Shown piece by piece: positions 45,174 to 54,955 of a stretch of 64,000 nucleotides of DNA. The DNA comes from Thalassotalea nanhaiensis (lineage in GTDB: Bacteria > Pseudomonadota > Gammaproteobacteria > Enterobacterales > Alteromonadaceae), in the NCBI RefSeq assembly GCF_031583575.1, contig NZ_CP134146.1:558001-622000 (forward strand), read 5' to 3'. The position numbers were made by a program, and so were the translations under genes. Position 1 is the first letter of the stretch, and each line of letters opens with the position of its first letter. The notes beneath the pieces were generated by a model. It was not told the DNA's origin, did no database searches, and saw only the letters and a list, made by a program, of their open reading frames with translations.

Positions 45174-47063
45174 CTAAGCTTCTACGAACATACGGCCACG
45201 CATTTCCATGTGTAGCGCATGACAGAACCAGTTACAGTAATACCACTGTACGCCAGGTTTATTAGCCGTAAAGGTGATAGATGATGTTGCTTGTGGACCA
45301 ACTTCCATTTGTACACCATGGTTAGTCATACAGAAACCATGTGTAACATCTTCTACTTGGTCAAGGTTAGTAACAACCACAGTTACTTCATCACCAAGTT
45401 TCACTTTAAACTCACTCATACCAAATGTAGGTGCAACAGATGTCATGTATACACGAACTTTATTGCCATCGCGGATAACTTTGTTATCTGTTTCTAACGT
45501 TACACCATCTTTTTTCGCCATAGCTACTGTAGGAGCAAAGATAGGATCATCACGTGTCCAAAGCTTATTAGGTTTCATTCTACTGCGATGAACTATCATA
45601 CAGTCATGCGGTTCTGCGTACGTTGGGCCGTCATGTACAAGTTTCATTTCATCACCTGAAATATCAATTAATTGATCATTTTCAGGGCGTAATGGACCTA
45701 CAGGCAAGAATCTATCTTTAGAGAACTTACATAAAGATATTAGCCATTTACCATCGGCGTCACGAGTTTCACCTTGTGAAGTATGGTTATGGCCAGGTTG
45801 GTAATGAACATCTAGTTTTTGACGGATGTAATTAACTTTTTCACCATTGTGAGCTTTAATCGCATCTTCTACATTCCACTTAGCAATTTGGCTATCAAGG
45901 AACAATGTTGTATAAGCATTACCTTTGTTATCAAATGCTGTATGCAATGGACCTAAACCTAATTCAGGCTCTGCAACAATGGTATCACGCGGTTTAATTT
46001 TATCGCTAAATAGAGCATCAAGTTTATCAATTGCGATAATAGAAACTGTTGGTGATAACTTACCGTTTGCAACAAAGTACTTACCATTTGGTGATGTATT
46101 CATACCATGTGGTGATTTAGGTACTGGGATGTAACGGGTTAAGTCAGAGCCTTTACGACCATCTAAAACAGGTACATTATTACCATTGTAAGTTTTGAAC
46201 TTACCGGCTTTAAGTGCTGCTTCACAACGCGCAAGGTTAAATACCACAACATGGTCACGTTCAGCAGAAATCATTTCCCCTAAGTTCATACCCATTTCTG
46301 AGTTGTAACAAGTAGAGGCGAAGTACTTACCATCATAATCAGCATCGGTATTATCTAAATTACCATCAACCATAACTTGGAAAGTAACTTCCATTTTTTC
46401 AGCATCAATTACATTGAACAATGAACGATAGGTACTCACATCTTCCATTGAAGATTTACCGTCGTTGTTCATTGGAATTTCGAACTCACCATTACAAATT
46501 ACATATTTTGTATGTGGCACTTTTTGCACGCGTAAACCGTGAATTGCTTGTACGTTCGGTATGGTGATCATCTTATCAGTTTTCATCACATCACAACGGA
46601 TACGAGCAACACGAGAGTTTGCTTTATCGTTAATGAAAACGTACTTACCGTTGTAGCGACCATCGGTCATACTCATGTGCGGATGATGTGAATCACCGGC
46701 ATGTAAATGTGCGCTGTCGCCTTTTATGCGTTTACTTTCGTCGGTTAAACCCCAACCTGTAGCACTGTCAGTATTAAATACTGGAATACGCATTAATTCA
46801 CGCATTGATGGTAAGCCCATAATACGAACTTCACCAGAGTGGCCGCCACTCCAGAAACCATAATATTCATCTAAGTCACCTGGGTGAACAAAGGCGCTGT
46901 TTCCTGCTTCTGCCGCATTGGCTTTTGCCATTGAAGCAAACATTGTTGCTGTCATTGGGGCAGCGATTGCACCAGCGCCTAATAGGGCGGTTTTACCGAA
47001 AAATTTTCGTCTTTCTTTGTTTTCCAGCTCCAATTCATTAGAGCGTTTATCTTCGTTACTCAT
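45174..47063 (-). CDS. nosZ: Nitrous oxide reductase
   Basis: 629 aa, reduces N2O to N2. Tat signal [15 protein letters not shown] (about 18-32), so exported folded: a clade I (typical) NosZ. The seven-bladed propeller carries CuZ histidines ([11 protein letters not shown] about 120, [25 protein letters not shown]). The C-terminal cupredoxin has the CuA motif [15 protein letters not shown]. The full set of ligands suggests an active enzyme. Second gene of the nos operon, 91 bp after nosR. Confidence 0.96.
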   Translation of the reverse strand: MSNEDKRSNELELENKERRKFFGKTALLGAGAIAAPMTATMFASMAKANAAEAGNSAFVHPGDLDEYYGFWSGGHSGEVRIMGLPSMRELMRIPVFNTDSATGWGLTDESKRIKGDSAHLHAGDSHHPHMSMTDGRYNGKYVFINDKANSRVARIRCDVMKTDKMITIPNVQAIHGLRVQKVPHTKYVICNGEFEIPMNNDGKSSMEDVSTYRSLFNVIDAEKMEVTFQVMVDGNLDNTDADYDGKYFASTCYNSEMGMNLGEMISAERDHVVVFNLARCEAALKAGKFKTYNGNNVPVLDGRKGSDLTRYIPVPKSPHGMNTSPNGKYFVANGKLSPTVSIIAIDKLDALFSDKIKPRDTIVAEPELGLGPLHTAFDNKGNAYTTLFLDSQIAKWNVEDAIKAHNGEKVNYIRQKLDVHYQPGHNHTSQGETRDADGKWLISLCKFSKDRFLPVGPLRPENDQLIDISGDEMKLVHDGPTYAEPHDCMIVHRSRMKPNKLWTRDDPIFAPTVAMAKKDGVTLETDNKVIRDGNKVRVYMTSVAPTFGMSEFKVKLGDEVTVVVTNLDQVEDVTHGFCMTNHGVQMEVGPQATSSITFTANKPGVQWYYCNWFCHALHMEMRGRMFVEA

Positions 47064-47154
47064 TCTAATTCTCCATCTTGCTGTTAATTTGTAATTCCAA
47101 AAATTAATTACTGTTAGTTGTTTAAGTTTTTTTGTTGCTTTTACATTGAGTTAC

Positions 47155-49287
47155 TTAAGTAACTTCAACGGTTTGAATTTGTTGTTCTTTATATTTTTGT
47201 TTCTTGCGCGCTATTTTTTTCAATGGCGGGCATTTTTCATCATTAAAATAGGTGATTTGGCAATCTAAACAGTAATGACATTCACGCATATTTATCGTGC
47301 CATCAGGGTGGATTGCTTGAATTTCACATTCTTTTGCACAAGTTTTACAAGGCTGTCCACACTCAGGTCGACGTTTTAACCAGTCAAATAACCTAATACT
47401 GTTTCCGGTAGATAATGCGGCGCCGAGTGGACATAAATAGCGACAGAAAAACTTGCGCGAAAATACATTGATAAGTAGCAACAGTAATGCATAAATAATG
47501 AACGGCCATTCGCGATCAAACTTTAATAAAAATGTGGTTTTAAAAGGTTCAATTTCGGCAAATTGCTCAGCCAACGCCAGTGAGTCTAGTGATAAGCCAA
47601 ATAGGCCAAGTAAGATCAGGTATTTAATTGCCCATAAACGCTCATGAACGGCCCAAGGAAGCTCAACTTGTGGAATTTTAACGTGCCTAGCAAGTACATT
47701 AATTAACTCTTGTAATGCTCCGAAAGGGCATAACCAGCCGCAATATACCGCTCGTCCCCAAAGCAAAACAGTTGCTGCTGCTGCGCCCCAAAGAATGAAA
47801 ATAACCGGGTCGAGTAAGAATAAGTCCCAGGAAAAATCGGACATAAATGCTTGTAAGAAAGTAAACACATTAACAACTGATAATTGGCCACCCCAAACCC
47901 AACCGATAAATACAACGGTAATCACTAAAAAGCCATGACGGAAATTGTGTAAAAAGGTAGGGTGCCTTACTAAAATATCCTGGAAGAATAATGTTGCAAG
48001 AAGAGTTAAAAGCAATATTCCTAAAATAATTACTTCAACATTTTTTTCTTGCCAAACTTGTTGGGTAAGCGTGAGTTCTGGCTCAGGCAAAACAACCGGC
48101 GGTCTATATACATAACTATCTAGGGCATCGTAGTCGCCTTTGAAGCTGGTAAATAAACTATCAACAGCACCTAATTGTCTGCGCACTAATAATTCGAGTT
48201 GCCAATTTGTACCTGGGTTAAATTCATGATGCTCCCGAATAATAAACAATGACATTTCTTTAAATGTTGGCGCACCGTCTAAGTAAATATCGGTTATACG
48301 GTTGTGATCTAGGTCGCGAAAGGCTACTGCATCTTCATTTTGCAGCACTTGAATTCGATCAAAAATTCCGCCTCGAACATAGCCTGAGCCTTTAAATGAA
48401 TAACCATTACCCATAATTGCAATCGCATGTTCGTTTGGTTTTAGGGTGCGTATTAGCCAGTTATACTCAGCATCGCCTAACAAATTTCTGCCCACGTTTG
48501 GCAAATTTGCTTGAGCATAATAAATGTCAGCAAAAGTATCTTGTTTTTGCTCTGGCTGCGCTTCATCCACATGTTCTGCTGCAGTGCCAGCAAAGGCTTC
48601 GTCAACTGTCTTTCTATTTAAGTGCAGTTTACGAATCGAACCATCACCAACTAATGTTTGCCAATCAGACTTTTGATAAACATCAGGTAAGATAGTTGCC
48701 ATCGGCATAATAACTTCGTCACTTGCACTAATAATGCCTAACGAGCGAGCAACTTTGGTAGCCGATTTTGTAATGGCAACATTCATGACCATTACGGTCA
48801 CTGTCGCACCTGAGAGCCCATCTATATGGATCATGTTATCGGTTTTATTGCCGCCTACTTTTAATCTATCGCTTACCTTAAGTCCTGGATATTGATCGAC
48901 GAATTTATAAAGCTTGGACTCGGGTATACCGGCCAAGATAATTGGCTCATGATGCTCCAAAACCTTTGCGCCTAAATAGATGCCTTGCGGATCTATGGCC
49001 ACTAACATATTTACCGGCTCACCAGAGTAGGCCGGTATTTTGTTTATATCGTTGGTTTCAAATGCGTATCCAATAATTTCATCATCGTTTTTTATCGTCC
49101 AGAAAGGCACATCACCTGATTTTTCACCAATATCAGTGGCTTGTGGAAATATTTGATGGATTAATGGAATTGGATCTTTTGGTGGGCTCACAAACAGTGC
49201 ATGAGCTGGACATATAAAAGCAAATAAAAGTGTTATACAAGCCAGAAGCTGGATTGAATTAATTCTATTTAGTCTGTTCATCAGCAT
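47155..49287 (-). CDS. nosR: NosR, flavo-iron-sulfur regulator and electron donor
   Basis: About 710 aa from ATG 49287 (MLMNRLNRIN), preferred over 49344 because the signal peptide then begins directly and because an FNR-type box predicts a transcript start near 49345. FMN-binding domain with DGLSGATVTVMVMN (FMN on Thr, about 150), six membrane segments, polyferredoxin-like CGWLCPFGALQEL and CRYLCPLGAAL, and two 4Fe-4S clusters (CGQPCKTCAKEC, CHYCLDC). Needed for nosZ expression and reductase electron supply. ApbE/NosX for flavinylation is not in the window. Confidence 0.93.
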   Translation of the reverse strand: MLMNRLNRINSIQLLACITLLFAFICPAHALFVSPPKDPIPLIHQIFPQATDIGEKSGDVPFWTIKNDDEIIGYAFETNDINKIPAYSGEPVNMLVAIDPQGIYLGAKVLEHHEPIILAGIPESKLYKFVDQYPGLKVSDRLKVGGNKTDNMIHIDGLSGATVTVMVMNVAITKSATKVARSLGIISASDEVIMPMATILPDVYQKSDWQTLVGDGSIRKLHLNRKTVDEAFAGTAAEHVDEAQPEQKQDTFADIYYAQANLPNVGRNLLGDAEYNWLIRTLKPNEHAIAIMGNGYSFKGSGYVRGGIFDRIQVLQNEDAVAFRDLDHNRITDIYLDGAPTFKEMSLFIIREHHEFNPGTNWQLELLVRRQLGAVDSLFTSFKGDYDALDSYVYRPPVVLPEPELTLTQQVWQEKNVEVIILGILLLTLLATLFFQDILVRHPTFLHNFRHGFLVITVVFIGWVWGGQLSVVNVFTFLQAFMSDFSWDLFLLDPVIFILWGAAAATVLLWGRAVYCGWLCPFGALQELINVLARHVKIPQVELPWAVHERLWAIKYLILLGLFGLSLDSLALAEQFAEIEPFKTTFLLKFDREWPFIIYALLLLLINVFSRKFFCRYLCPLGAALSTGNSIRLFDWLKRRPECGQPCKTCAKECEIQAIHPDGTINMRECHYCLDCQITYFNDEKCPPLKKIARKKQKYKEQQIQTVEVT

Positions 49288-49379
49288 GTAGTTGTAAAAC
49301 CTTAAACTTAGTTTGCAGCAAGAATATTTTTCTGCTGTTACCATTTAAAGTCAGTCTACGCTTTCGAATTTTAGGCTGG

Positions 49380-49393
49380 CTGATCTAGATCAA
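49380..49393 (-). promoter_or_regulatory. FNR/DNR-type box for the nos operon
   Basis: Minus strand TTGATCTAGATCAG, 9 of 10 fixed bases of TTGAT-N4-ATCAA. Its centre is about 41 bp upstream of a transcript start predicted near 49345, giving a leader of about 58 nt to nosR. Fits oxygen or nitric oxide control of denitrification genes. Confidence 0.7.
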
Positions 49394-49568
49394 CTAAATG
49401 TTAATGAAATGTTTAGTGGATAATTTGCTGTGTTGGGGTCGCTTTAAGGTGGTTTTTAAATGATGTTTAGTGGCAATTGGTCTAAGCTACATTTAATAAC
49501 AGTTTATTATTATTCAAATTGTAAAGTTATTGTTATTATTAAAAAAAATATTATTGGAGAAAATAATA

Positions 49569-50099
49569 ATGCCTAAGTTAATAATGGTTTTACTCGCTTT
49601 ATCTTTATCTGCCTGTGTACAGGTAAATACTGAAGTTGAAAACGCTAGTTCACAACTGGCCATTTCAAGTATTCATGATCACGATATTGCACTTGATGAA
49701 AACTCAACCTATGCCTTTACGCCATTACAAGAAAATGAAAAAGGTGCATCTTTTCCAATAGTTACTGCTGAAATTGAAAAATATTTAGCTGTTAAAGGTT
49801 TTAAACAAGTTACACCAGAGCAAAATCCCACGTTTTATATTGGTTATATTCTTGAACGTGAAGAAGACTTATCTGACGAGCAGTTGTCTGAAACCTTCGG
49901 TTTAAACCCAGGTTTGCCTGATTTACCAAACTTAGATAAAGGCACCATGCTGATGTTCGCACTAGAGGGCGAGTCTAAGCAGTTTGCATGGAGAGCAGCA
50001 GCACAGGGCTTTATACTTGAAGATATTTCAGATGAAGAGCGCCACTTAAAGGTACAGCAATTGGTAAATTCAATGTTGCACCAGTTTGTTAACAAATAA
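49569..50099 (+). CDS. DUF4136 lipoprotein, second copy
   Basis: 176 aa from ATG 49569 (MPKLIMVLLALSLSAC), with TTGGAGA ten bases upstream; the longer frame before it has no ribosome site. Lipobox LSAC (Cys16). DUF4136-like YAFTPLQENE, PTFYIGYILE and FAWRAAAQGFI. Same family as 39210-39737 but diverged. Unknown role. Confidence 0.8.
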   Translation: MPKLIMVLLALSLSACVQVNTEVENASSQLAISSIHDHDIALDENSTYAFTPLQENEKGASFPIVTAEIEKYLAVKGFKQVTPEQNPTFYIGYILEREEDLSDEQLSETFGLNPGLPDLPNLDKGTMLMFALEGESKQFAWRAAAQGFILEDISDEERHLKVQQLVNSMLHQFVNK

Positions 50100-50198
50100 C
50101 AACAAATCGACGCTAAAATGCTACACTTTAATTGAAACTTTACTGGATTAGTGTCGGTCTATGTATTTGATTAATTATAAATTGATAAGGTATTAGTT

Positions 50199-50708
50199 AT
50201 GAATAACATGATTAAAATAGTTGCCGCTATAATGTCACTTTCAATGTTTACAGTGCCTGCTTTTGCCGGACAAGCTGAAATTGATTGGGTAGATCCAGAT
50301 AAATATACTGATATTAGGCCTGGAAATGAATCTCGTAGTAAAATGCAAAAACGAGTATTTAAAGAATTAGGGAAGCACTTCTCTGAATTAGCTGCCAAAT
50401 TGCCTGAAGGGCAAACATTAAAGATTTCAGTGACAAACATAGATCTCGCTGGCGATGTTCGTTATATGGTTGGTCCTAATAATGACACCATCAGAATTGT
50501 TGAAGATTTATATTTTCCTAAAATGAAATTTGATTATCAACTAATCAATAGCGATAAATCGATAATTAGCACTGCTAAAGCGGACATTAAAGATATGTCG
50601 TTCAATACTGGCGTACGAAGCTCAATGAGCTCTGAAGCATTTCAGTATGAAAAGAATATGATCGATGACTGGTTTTATAAGGCATTTCCAGAAACTAAAG
50701 AAAAGTAA
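50199..50708 (+). CDS. DUF3016 periplasmic protein
   Basis: 169 aa. Signal peptide 1-23 (ending PAFAG). The DUF3016 hallmark VDWxxPxKYTDIRPGNESR (about 28-46) and C-terminal FQYEKNMIDDWFYKAFP are present. Widespread in Alteromonadales, function unknown. 100 bp after the DUF4136 gene, same strand. Confidence 0.85.
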   Translation: MNNMIKIVAAIMSLSMFTVPAFAGQAEIDWVDPDKYTDIRPGNESRSKMQKRVFKELGKHFSELAAKLPEGQTLKISVTNIDLAGDVRYMVGPNNDTIRIVEDLYFPKMKFDYQLINSDKSIISTAKADIKDMSFNTGVRSSMSSEAFQYEKNMIDDWFYKAFPETKEK

Positions 50709-50734
50709 ACCAAGCATTTATAAGTGATTAGAAG

Positions 50735-50759
50735 AAGCCCGTTGAACGGGCTTTTTTTT
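50735..50759. terminator. Terminator between DUF3016 gene and convergent OMP gene
   Basis: AAGCCCGTT-g-AACGGGCTT hairpin with eight T on the plus strand; the convergent gene's stop is at 50758. Confidence 0.85.
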
Positions 50760-51660
50760 AATCCCAACGGTAGGCCCAAGCTATAGCATAAACCACTGAA
50801 TCGTTACCGCGATTTGTCGTTATCCCTTTGTTCGCAAGAAGTTTAAAACTATGTTGGCTATTTATCGCTTTACTATAGGTTATTCCTGCTCGGTAATTTG
50901 CTTCTTTATTTGCAGTTTGTTCACCATCGACAAATGTGTCTCCACCCCAAAAGTAATTACCATTTAATGATATCCAATGGCCGGGGCCAAAATCATAAAT
51001 TAAATGCGATTGGACATTGTAAATTGGATCTTGCTCAAACGTTTTATTTCCTTGCAAATCATTATTATCAGTAAATATTTTAGCTGAAATTGACAGATCT
51101 AATTCCCATGCTCCAAATGGCATGGATGCACCAATTTCAGGTTTAAAAAACCATCTATTGGCACCAATGTTTAATATGTATTGATCATCATACTGACCGG
51201 TAGGTGCGCTCACTTGTAAACTGGCGCCAACAACAACACCTTTTGGATGTTTAACAAACTCCGACATGGTTTTGGCTTTTGCGCCATAGAAATTGTAGTT
51301 AAGTCGAACTCGAGTATCAGTCATACCGCAGTATTTTCTCGAGACATCTTCGCCTAAATAAACTGCTTCACCATATGAACAAGCTTGCCCGCCAACAATG
51401 TCTATTTTGCTGGAGTTGCCAAATAGTTCAAACGTATGAGCATAAGCGAATGCTGGTCCGTCAATTTCTAACGTGAGATTTTCAACTGGTATGTCAGGAG
51501 ATGTATATATATCACCCTCAGTATAAACGTATAAGGCACCGAAAAAATTTTGTCCGGTGGGTAAATCAATATAAGAACGAGGGTCAAGCTCTTGAGCTAC
51601 TAAGGTAGTGCATTGCAATAATAAACCAGTTGTTAATATTCTTTTTATGTAATAACTCAA
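50758..51660 (-). CDS. Outer-membrane beta-barrel protein (phenol MetA-degradation-like transporter family)
   Basis: 300 aa. Signal peptide 1-22 (ending LVAQ). Alternating amphipathic strands with aromatic girdle and a C-terminal WAYRWD ending in a charged residue. LDPRSYIDLPTGQNFFGALY (about 25-44) and GVSAPTGQYDD-type loops match PF13557. Substrate unknown. Two cysteines at about 100-118 could form a disulfide. Last of an epmB-51682-OMP run, with 21 bp to the previous gene. Confidence 0.82.
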   Translation of the reverse strand: MSYYIKRILTTGLLLQCTTLVAQELDPRSYIDLPTGQNFFGALYVYTEGDIYTSPDIPVENLTLEIDGPAFAYAHTFELFGNSSKIDIVGGQACSYGEAVYLGEDVSRKYCGMTDTRVRLNYNFYGAKAKTMSEFVKHPKGVVVGASLQVSAPTGQYDDQYILNIGANRWFFKPEIGASMPFGAWELDLSISAKIFTDNNDLQGNKTFEQDPIYNVQSHLIYDFGPGHWISLNGNYFWGGDTFVDGEQTANKEANYRAGITYSKAINSQHSFKLLANKGITTNRGNDSVVYAIAWAYRWD

Positions 51661-51681
51661 TGTGATCCCTTACTGAAAATT

Positions 51682-51987
51682 TTATTTTTGATATAACGTT
51701 TCAAATTCGCCTATAACTTTAAATAGTTGTTCTATTTTTTTTACTAATGTCACCAGCAACTGTTGATCTTTACTTTGCTGCCATTGCATTAACTCATCAG
51801 CTACTTCTTCAATATACGGCTGAAACGTCATCGCTGTACATTTAAAAATCGAACCTTTTGGAAAAATGGCGCTGAAATTCCCTTGCTTATCTTCTTTAAG
51901 TTGCGCCAAAGCACTATCGGCAATAATAGAGCGTTTTAATAGTTGTGAAATGTTATCAATCAGTTGTTGTTCAATTTTAAGCATCAT
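51682..51987 (-). CDS. Conserved small protein of unknown function
   Basis: 101 aa, soluble, mostly helical. LIDNISQLLKRSIIADSALA and YIEEVADELMQWQQSKDQQL stretches. Not recognised. 54 bp after epmB and 21 bp before the OMP gene, same strand, so probably cotranscribed with both. Confidence 0.65.
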   Translation of the reverse strand: MMLKIEQQLIDNISQLLKRSIIADSALAQLKEDKQGNFSAIFPKGSIFKCTAMTFQPYIEEVADELMQWQQSKDQQLLVTLVKKIEQLFKVIGEFETLYQK

Positions 51988-52041
51988 AATCGTTAGGTAT
52001 TCTTATATAGTTTTCTTAAATTTTTAATGGTAGCGATTCTA

Positions 52042-53058
52042 TTATGACAAATTAATAGCTGTCTTGTTAGCCTCTCCAGCAATTTCTTGTACTAATTTAG
52101 GCATTAAAAAACCAGGCAACGTAGCCATCATATGCTTTGCTATTTGAATTGCTTTATCGGGCTTAACATCAAAATGTGCTGCACCGCTAACGGGATCCAG
52201 TAAGTGTAAGTAGTAAGGCAATATACCAACAGCGAACAGTTGCTCAGAGAGTTGGCAAAGCGTATCGGCATTATCATTAATGTTTTTTAATAACACACTT
52301 TGATTTAGCAACGTTATGCGTTTTTCTCGCAGCGGCTCTAAAGCACGATCAAATATATCATCTATTTCATTGCTATGATTTATATGAAATACCATCACCG
52401 GTTTTAATCGACCCTGGGTTAAAATGTCCACTAGCTGAGGTGTGATTCGCTGTGGGATCACAACCGGTAGTCGAGTATGAATTCGTAATCGTGTTAAATG
52501 CTTAATTTGATTTAATTGCTCAATTAACCAAGCTAAATGCTCATCTTTAGCCATTAATGGATCGCCACCACTAAAAATTACTTCATTAATTTCGTCATGA
52601 TTCTTTATATAATCCAAGGCTTGTTGCCAGCGTTGTTTATTGGGGCTGTTATCTTCGTAAGGAAAGTGTCGACGAAAACAATATCGACAATTAACCGCAC
52701 AGCCTGATTTAACAATCATTAATACGCGATGTTTGTATTTATGTAATAAACCTTCCGCGACAGTGTCATGTTCTTCTAGTGGGTCGGTAACATAACCGTC
52801 AACATGTTTATGTTCAGCGGAACAGGGCATTACCTGTTGTAACAGCGGGTCATTAAAGTTTCCTTTCTCCATTTTTTTAATAAATGGTTTGGGCACACGC
52901 ACAGGAAAAAGCGTACGGGCAGAAAAGTGTTGACAGTATTTTTTATCATCTATTTCTAATAGCGATAACAGCTCTTTTGGGTCGGTAACAACATTTGCTA
53001 ATTCTTTTTGCCAAGAACAGTGCAAATTGTCTTCAATCTGCGGTATTATTTGCAGCAT
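52042..53058 (-). CDS. epmB: EF-P (R)-beta-lysine synthesising lysine 2,3-aminomutase
   Basis: 338 aa radical SAM enzyme. Cluster motif CAVNCRYC (about 118-125) and the family start HCSWQKELANVVTDPKELL are present. Converts (S)-alpha-lysine to (R)-beta-lysine, the donor for EF-P Lys34 modification. Divergent from efp (91 bp apart), so the entire EpmB/EF-P/EpmA pathway is within 2 kb. Confidence 0.95.
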   Translation of the reverse strand: MLQIIPQIEDNLHCSWQKELANVVTDPKELLSLLEIDDKKYCQHFSARTLFPVRVPKPFIKKMEKGNFNDPLLQQVMPCSAEHKHVDGYVTDPLEEHDTVAEGLLHKYKHRVLMIVKSGCAVNCRYCFRRHFPYEDNSPNKQRWQQALDYIKNHDEINEVIFSGGDPLMAKDEHLAWLIEQLNQIKHLTRLRIHTRLPVVIPQRITPQLVDILTQGRLKPVMVFHINHSNEIDDIFDRALEPLREKRITLLNQSVLLKNINDNADTLCQLSEQLFAVGILPYYLHLLDPVSGAAHFDVKPDKAIQIAKHMMATLPGFLMPKLVQEIAGEANKTAINLS

Positions 53059-53148
53059 TAATTAATCTCTGCTTACTTTTCGTTAAATGCGAATATTAAT
53101 ATACGAATATTAATCTATTAGTGAGTGCAAATATAGTAAGAGAACTCT

Positions 53149-53718
53149 ATGGCTAACTTTAGTACCAACGAATTCAAAAACGGTCTTAAACTAATGATCG
53201 ATGGCGAACCATGCAACATTCTTGATAATGAAACAGTAAAGCCGGGGAAAGGCCAAGCATTTAACCGTATAAAAATACGTAAACTTATCTCTGGTAAAGT
53301 AATCGAAAAAACTTATAAATCAGGCGAGTCTGTGGAAGGTGCTGATGTTATGGAAACTGACCTAGCTTATCTTTACGAAGATGGTGAGTTTTGGCATTTC
53401 ATGAATAACGATACATTTGAACAAATTGCAGCAGACGCGAAAGCAGTTGGCGATAACGTTAAATGGTTAAAAGAAGGTGATTTATGTGTAATCACACTTT
53501 GGAATGGCAGCCCAATAACTGTAACGCCGCCAAACTTTGTTGAGTTAGAAGTGACTGAAACAGACCCTGGCCTTAAAGGCGATACTGCAGGTACTGGTGG
53601 TAAACCAGCAACATTAAATACTGGCGCTGTTGTACGTGTACCACTATTTATTCAGATTGGTGAAGTAGTGAAAGTAGATACACGAACAGGTGAGTATGTA
53701 TCACGCGCTGGTAAGTAA
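53149..53718 (+). CDS. efp: Elongation factor P
   Basis: 189 aa. Relieves ribosome stalling at polyproline. KOW-like domain with the modified Lys34 in VKPGKGQAF, then two OB domains with [17 protein letters not shown] and the end GEYVSRAGK. The Lys34 type agrees with the EpmAB enzymes next door (not the rhamnosyl-arginine type). Confidence 0.97.
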   Translation: MANFSTNEFKNGLKLMIDGEPCNILDNETVKPGKGQAFNRIKIRKLISGKVIEKTYKSGESVEGADVMETDLAYLYEDGEFWHFMNNDTFEQIAADAKAVGDNVKWLKEGDLCVITLWNGSPITVTPPNFVELEVTETDPGLKGDTAGTGGKPATLNTGAVVRVPLFIQIGEVVKVDTRTGEYVSRAGK

Positions 53719-53741
53719 TATCAATAAATAACTGAATAATT

Positions 53742-53766
53742 AAGGGAGCTTGTGCTCCCTTTTTAT
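53742..53766 (+). terminator. Terminator of efp
   Basis: AAGGGAGC-TTGT-GCTCCCTT stem with TTTATTTTT tail, 24 bp after the stop. Confidence 0.85.
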
Positions 53767-53810
53767 TTTTAAAATGACTATTGATGCTATGAAGGGAAGG
53801 TACCTTTTAG

Positions 53811-53844
53811 AAACGAGAAACGAGAAACGAGAAACGAGAAACGC
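53811..53844 (+). repeat. 7-bp tandem repeat before epmA
   Basis: AAACGAG repeated four times in full (53811-53838) plus AAACGC; between the efp terminator and epmA. Confidence 0.85.
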
Positions 53845-53864
53845 AAACAGAATTGTTAACCACT

Positions 53865-53883
53865 TCCTGAACTTGTTTCAGGA
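53865..53883. repeat. Palindromic intergenic repeat, copy 3
   Basis: TCCTGAA-cttgt-TTCAGGA; flanks CACT before and TCTT after are the inverse complement of those around 16459-16477. Confidence 0.65.
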
Positions 53884-53904
53884 TCTTATAAACCCGGATA
53901 CATT

Positions 53905-54879
53905 ATGAATTGGCAACCAACAGCTTCGATAGATAACATAAAAAAACGCGCTAAAATGTTGGCTATGATCCGTCAATTTTTTATCCAGCGAAATGTGTTA
54001 GAGGTAGATACTCAAGCACTTTCACATGCCACCGTAACAGATTTACACTTGGTTAGTTTTGACACTCAGTTTCATGATGCTGGCGCAAGTCCTGAATCAG
54101 GAACAACGCTGTATTTACAAACATCACCTGAGTTTGCGATGAAACGTCTTATTGCTAGTGGTAGTGGCTGCATATATCAAATTTGTAAAGCCTTTCGAAA
54201 CGAAGAATCAGGTCGTTATCATAATCCTGAATTTACAATGCTTGAATGGTATCGAATTGGTTTCGATCATTTTGATTTAATGGCTGAAGTAGCAGAATTA
54301 GTACAGCACGTTTTAGGTTGTAAACCTGCAGAGCAAATAACCTATCAGCAAGTGTTTATTAACAATGTTGGCTTGGATCCATTGACTTGTAGTTTAGGTG
54401 ATTTGAAACAAGCTGTTATTGATCACAAATTAAATGCAGATTGGGTAATAAATGAAAACAATTTAGATACATTATTACAATACCTCTTCGTAGAATTAGT
54501 TGAACCAAACATTGGAAATATAGTGCCATGCCTAGTGTATAACTTTCCTGCAAGCCAAGCTGCTCTTGCTAAAATATGTAACGATGACAGTCGTGTTGCA
54601 GAGCGATTTGAACTGTATTTTAAAGGCATGGAACTGGCCAATGGTTTTCACGAACTTACCGATGAAATCGAGCAGCGACAACGCTTTGAAGCTGATAATA
54701 AGCTTAGGGTTGAGAATCAATTAGCGGCTAAACCCGTTGACGAAAACCTATTGTCTGCACTGCAATATTCTTTACCAAATTGTGCGGGGGTTGCTTTAGG
54801 TATAGATAGGTTGTTAATGCTTGCTTGTGGTGCTAAAAACATCGACGAAGTTATCGCTTTTCCTGTTAACAGAGCGTAA
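53905..54879 (+). CDS. epmA: EF-P beta-lysylation protein EpmA
   Basis: 324 aa. LysRS-like paralogue lacking the anticodon domain. Class II motif 2 FRNEESGRYHNPEFTMLEWY (about 98-117) and motif 3 GVALGIDRLLML are present. Attaches (R)-beta-lysine to Lys34 of EF-P. Length matches the E. coli enzyme. Same direction as efp, 186 bp downstream. Confidence 0.95.
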   Translation: MNWQPTASIDNIKKRAKMLAMIRQFFIQRNVLEVDTQALSHATVTDLHLVSFDTQFHDAGASPESGTTLYLQTSPEFAMKRLIASGSGCIYQICKAFRNEESGRYHNPEFTMLEWYRIGFDHFDLMAEVAELVQHVLGCKPAEQITYQQVFINNVGLDPLTCSLGDLKQAVIDHKLNADWVINENNLDTLLQYLFVELVEPNIGNIVPCLVYNFPASQAALAKICNDDSRVAERFELYFKGMELANGFHELTDEIEQRQRFEADNKLRVENQLAAKPVDENLLSALQYSLPNCAGVALGIDRLLMLACGAKNIDEVIAFPVNRA

Positions 54880-54908
54880 CAAAAAAACTCTGTTTAACAT
54901 TGTTAATT

Positions 54909-54921
54909 GTGATATTATCAC
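54909..54921 (+). promoter_or_regulatory. Palindromic operator before the MerC-domain gene
   Basis: GTGATA-T-TATCAC, a perfect 13-bp palindrome 35 bp before the start codon, in the promoter position. Its form recalls Fur-superfamily (Zur) boxes, but the regulator is not identified. Confidence 0.5.
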
Positions 54922-54955
54922 TTTCCTAGAAACTTTTTGGAATAGAGACTCACTT

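Noticed and set aside
49288-49344. N-terminal extension of NosR
   Set aside because: It would put 19 non-signal residues before the signal peptide and begin at the predicted transcript start.
53811-53844. CRISPR-like repeat
   Set aside because: Units are 7 bp without spacers; a microsatellite.
54821-54955. N-terminal extension of the MerC-domain protein
   Set aside because: It overlaps epmA, has no ribosome site and would precede the operator; ATG 54956 is preferred.
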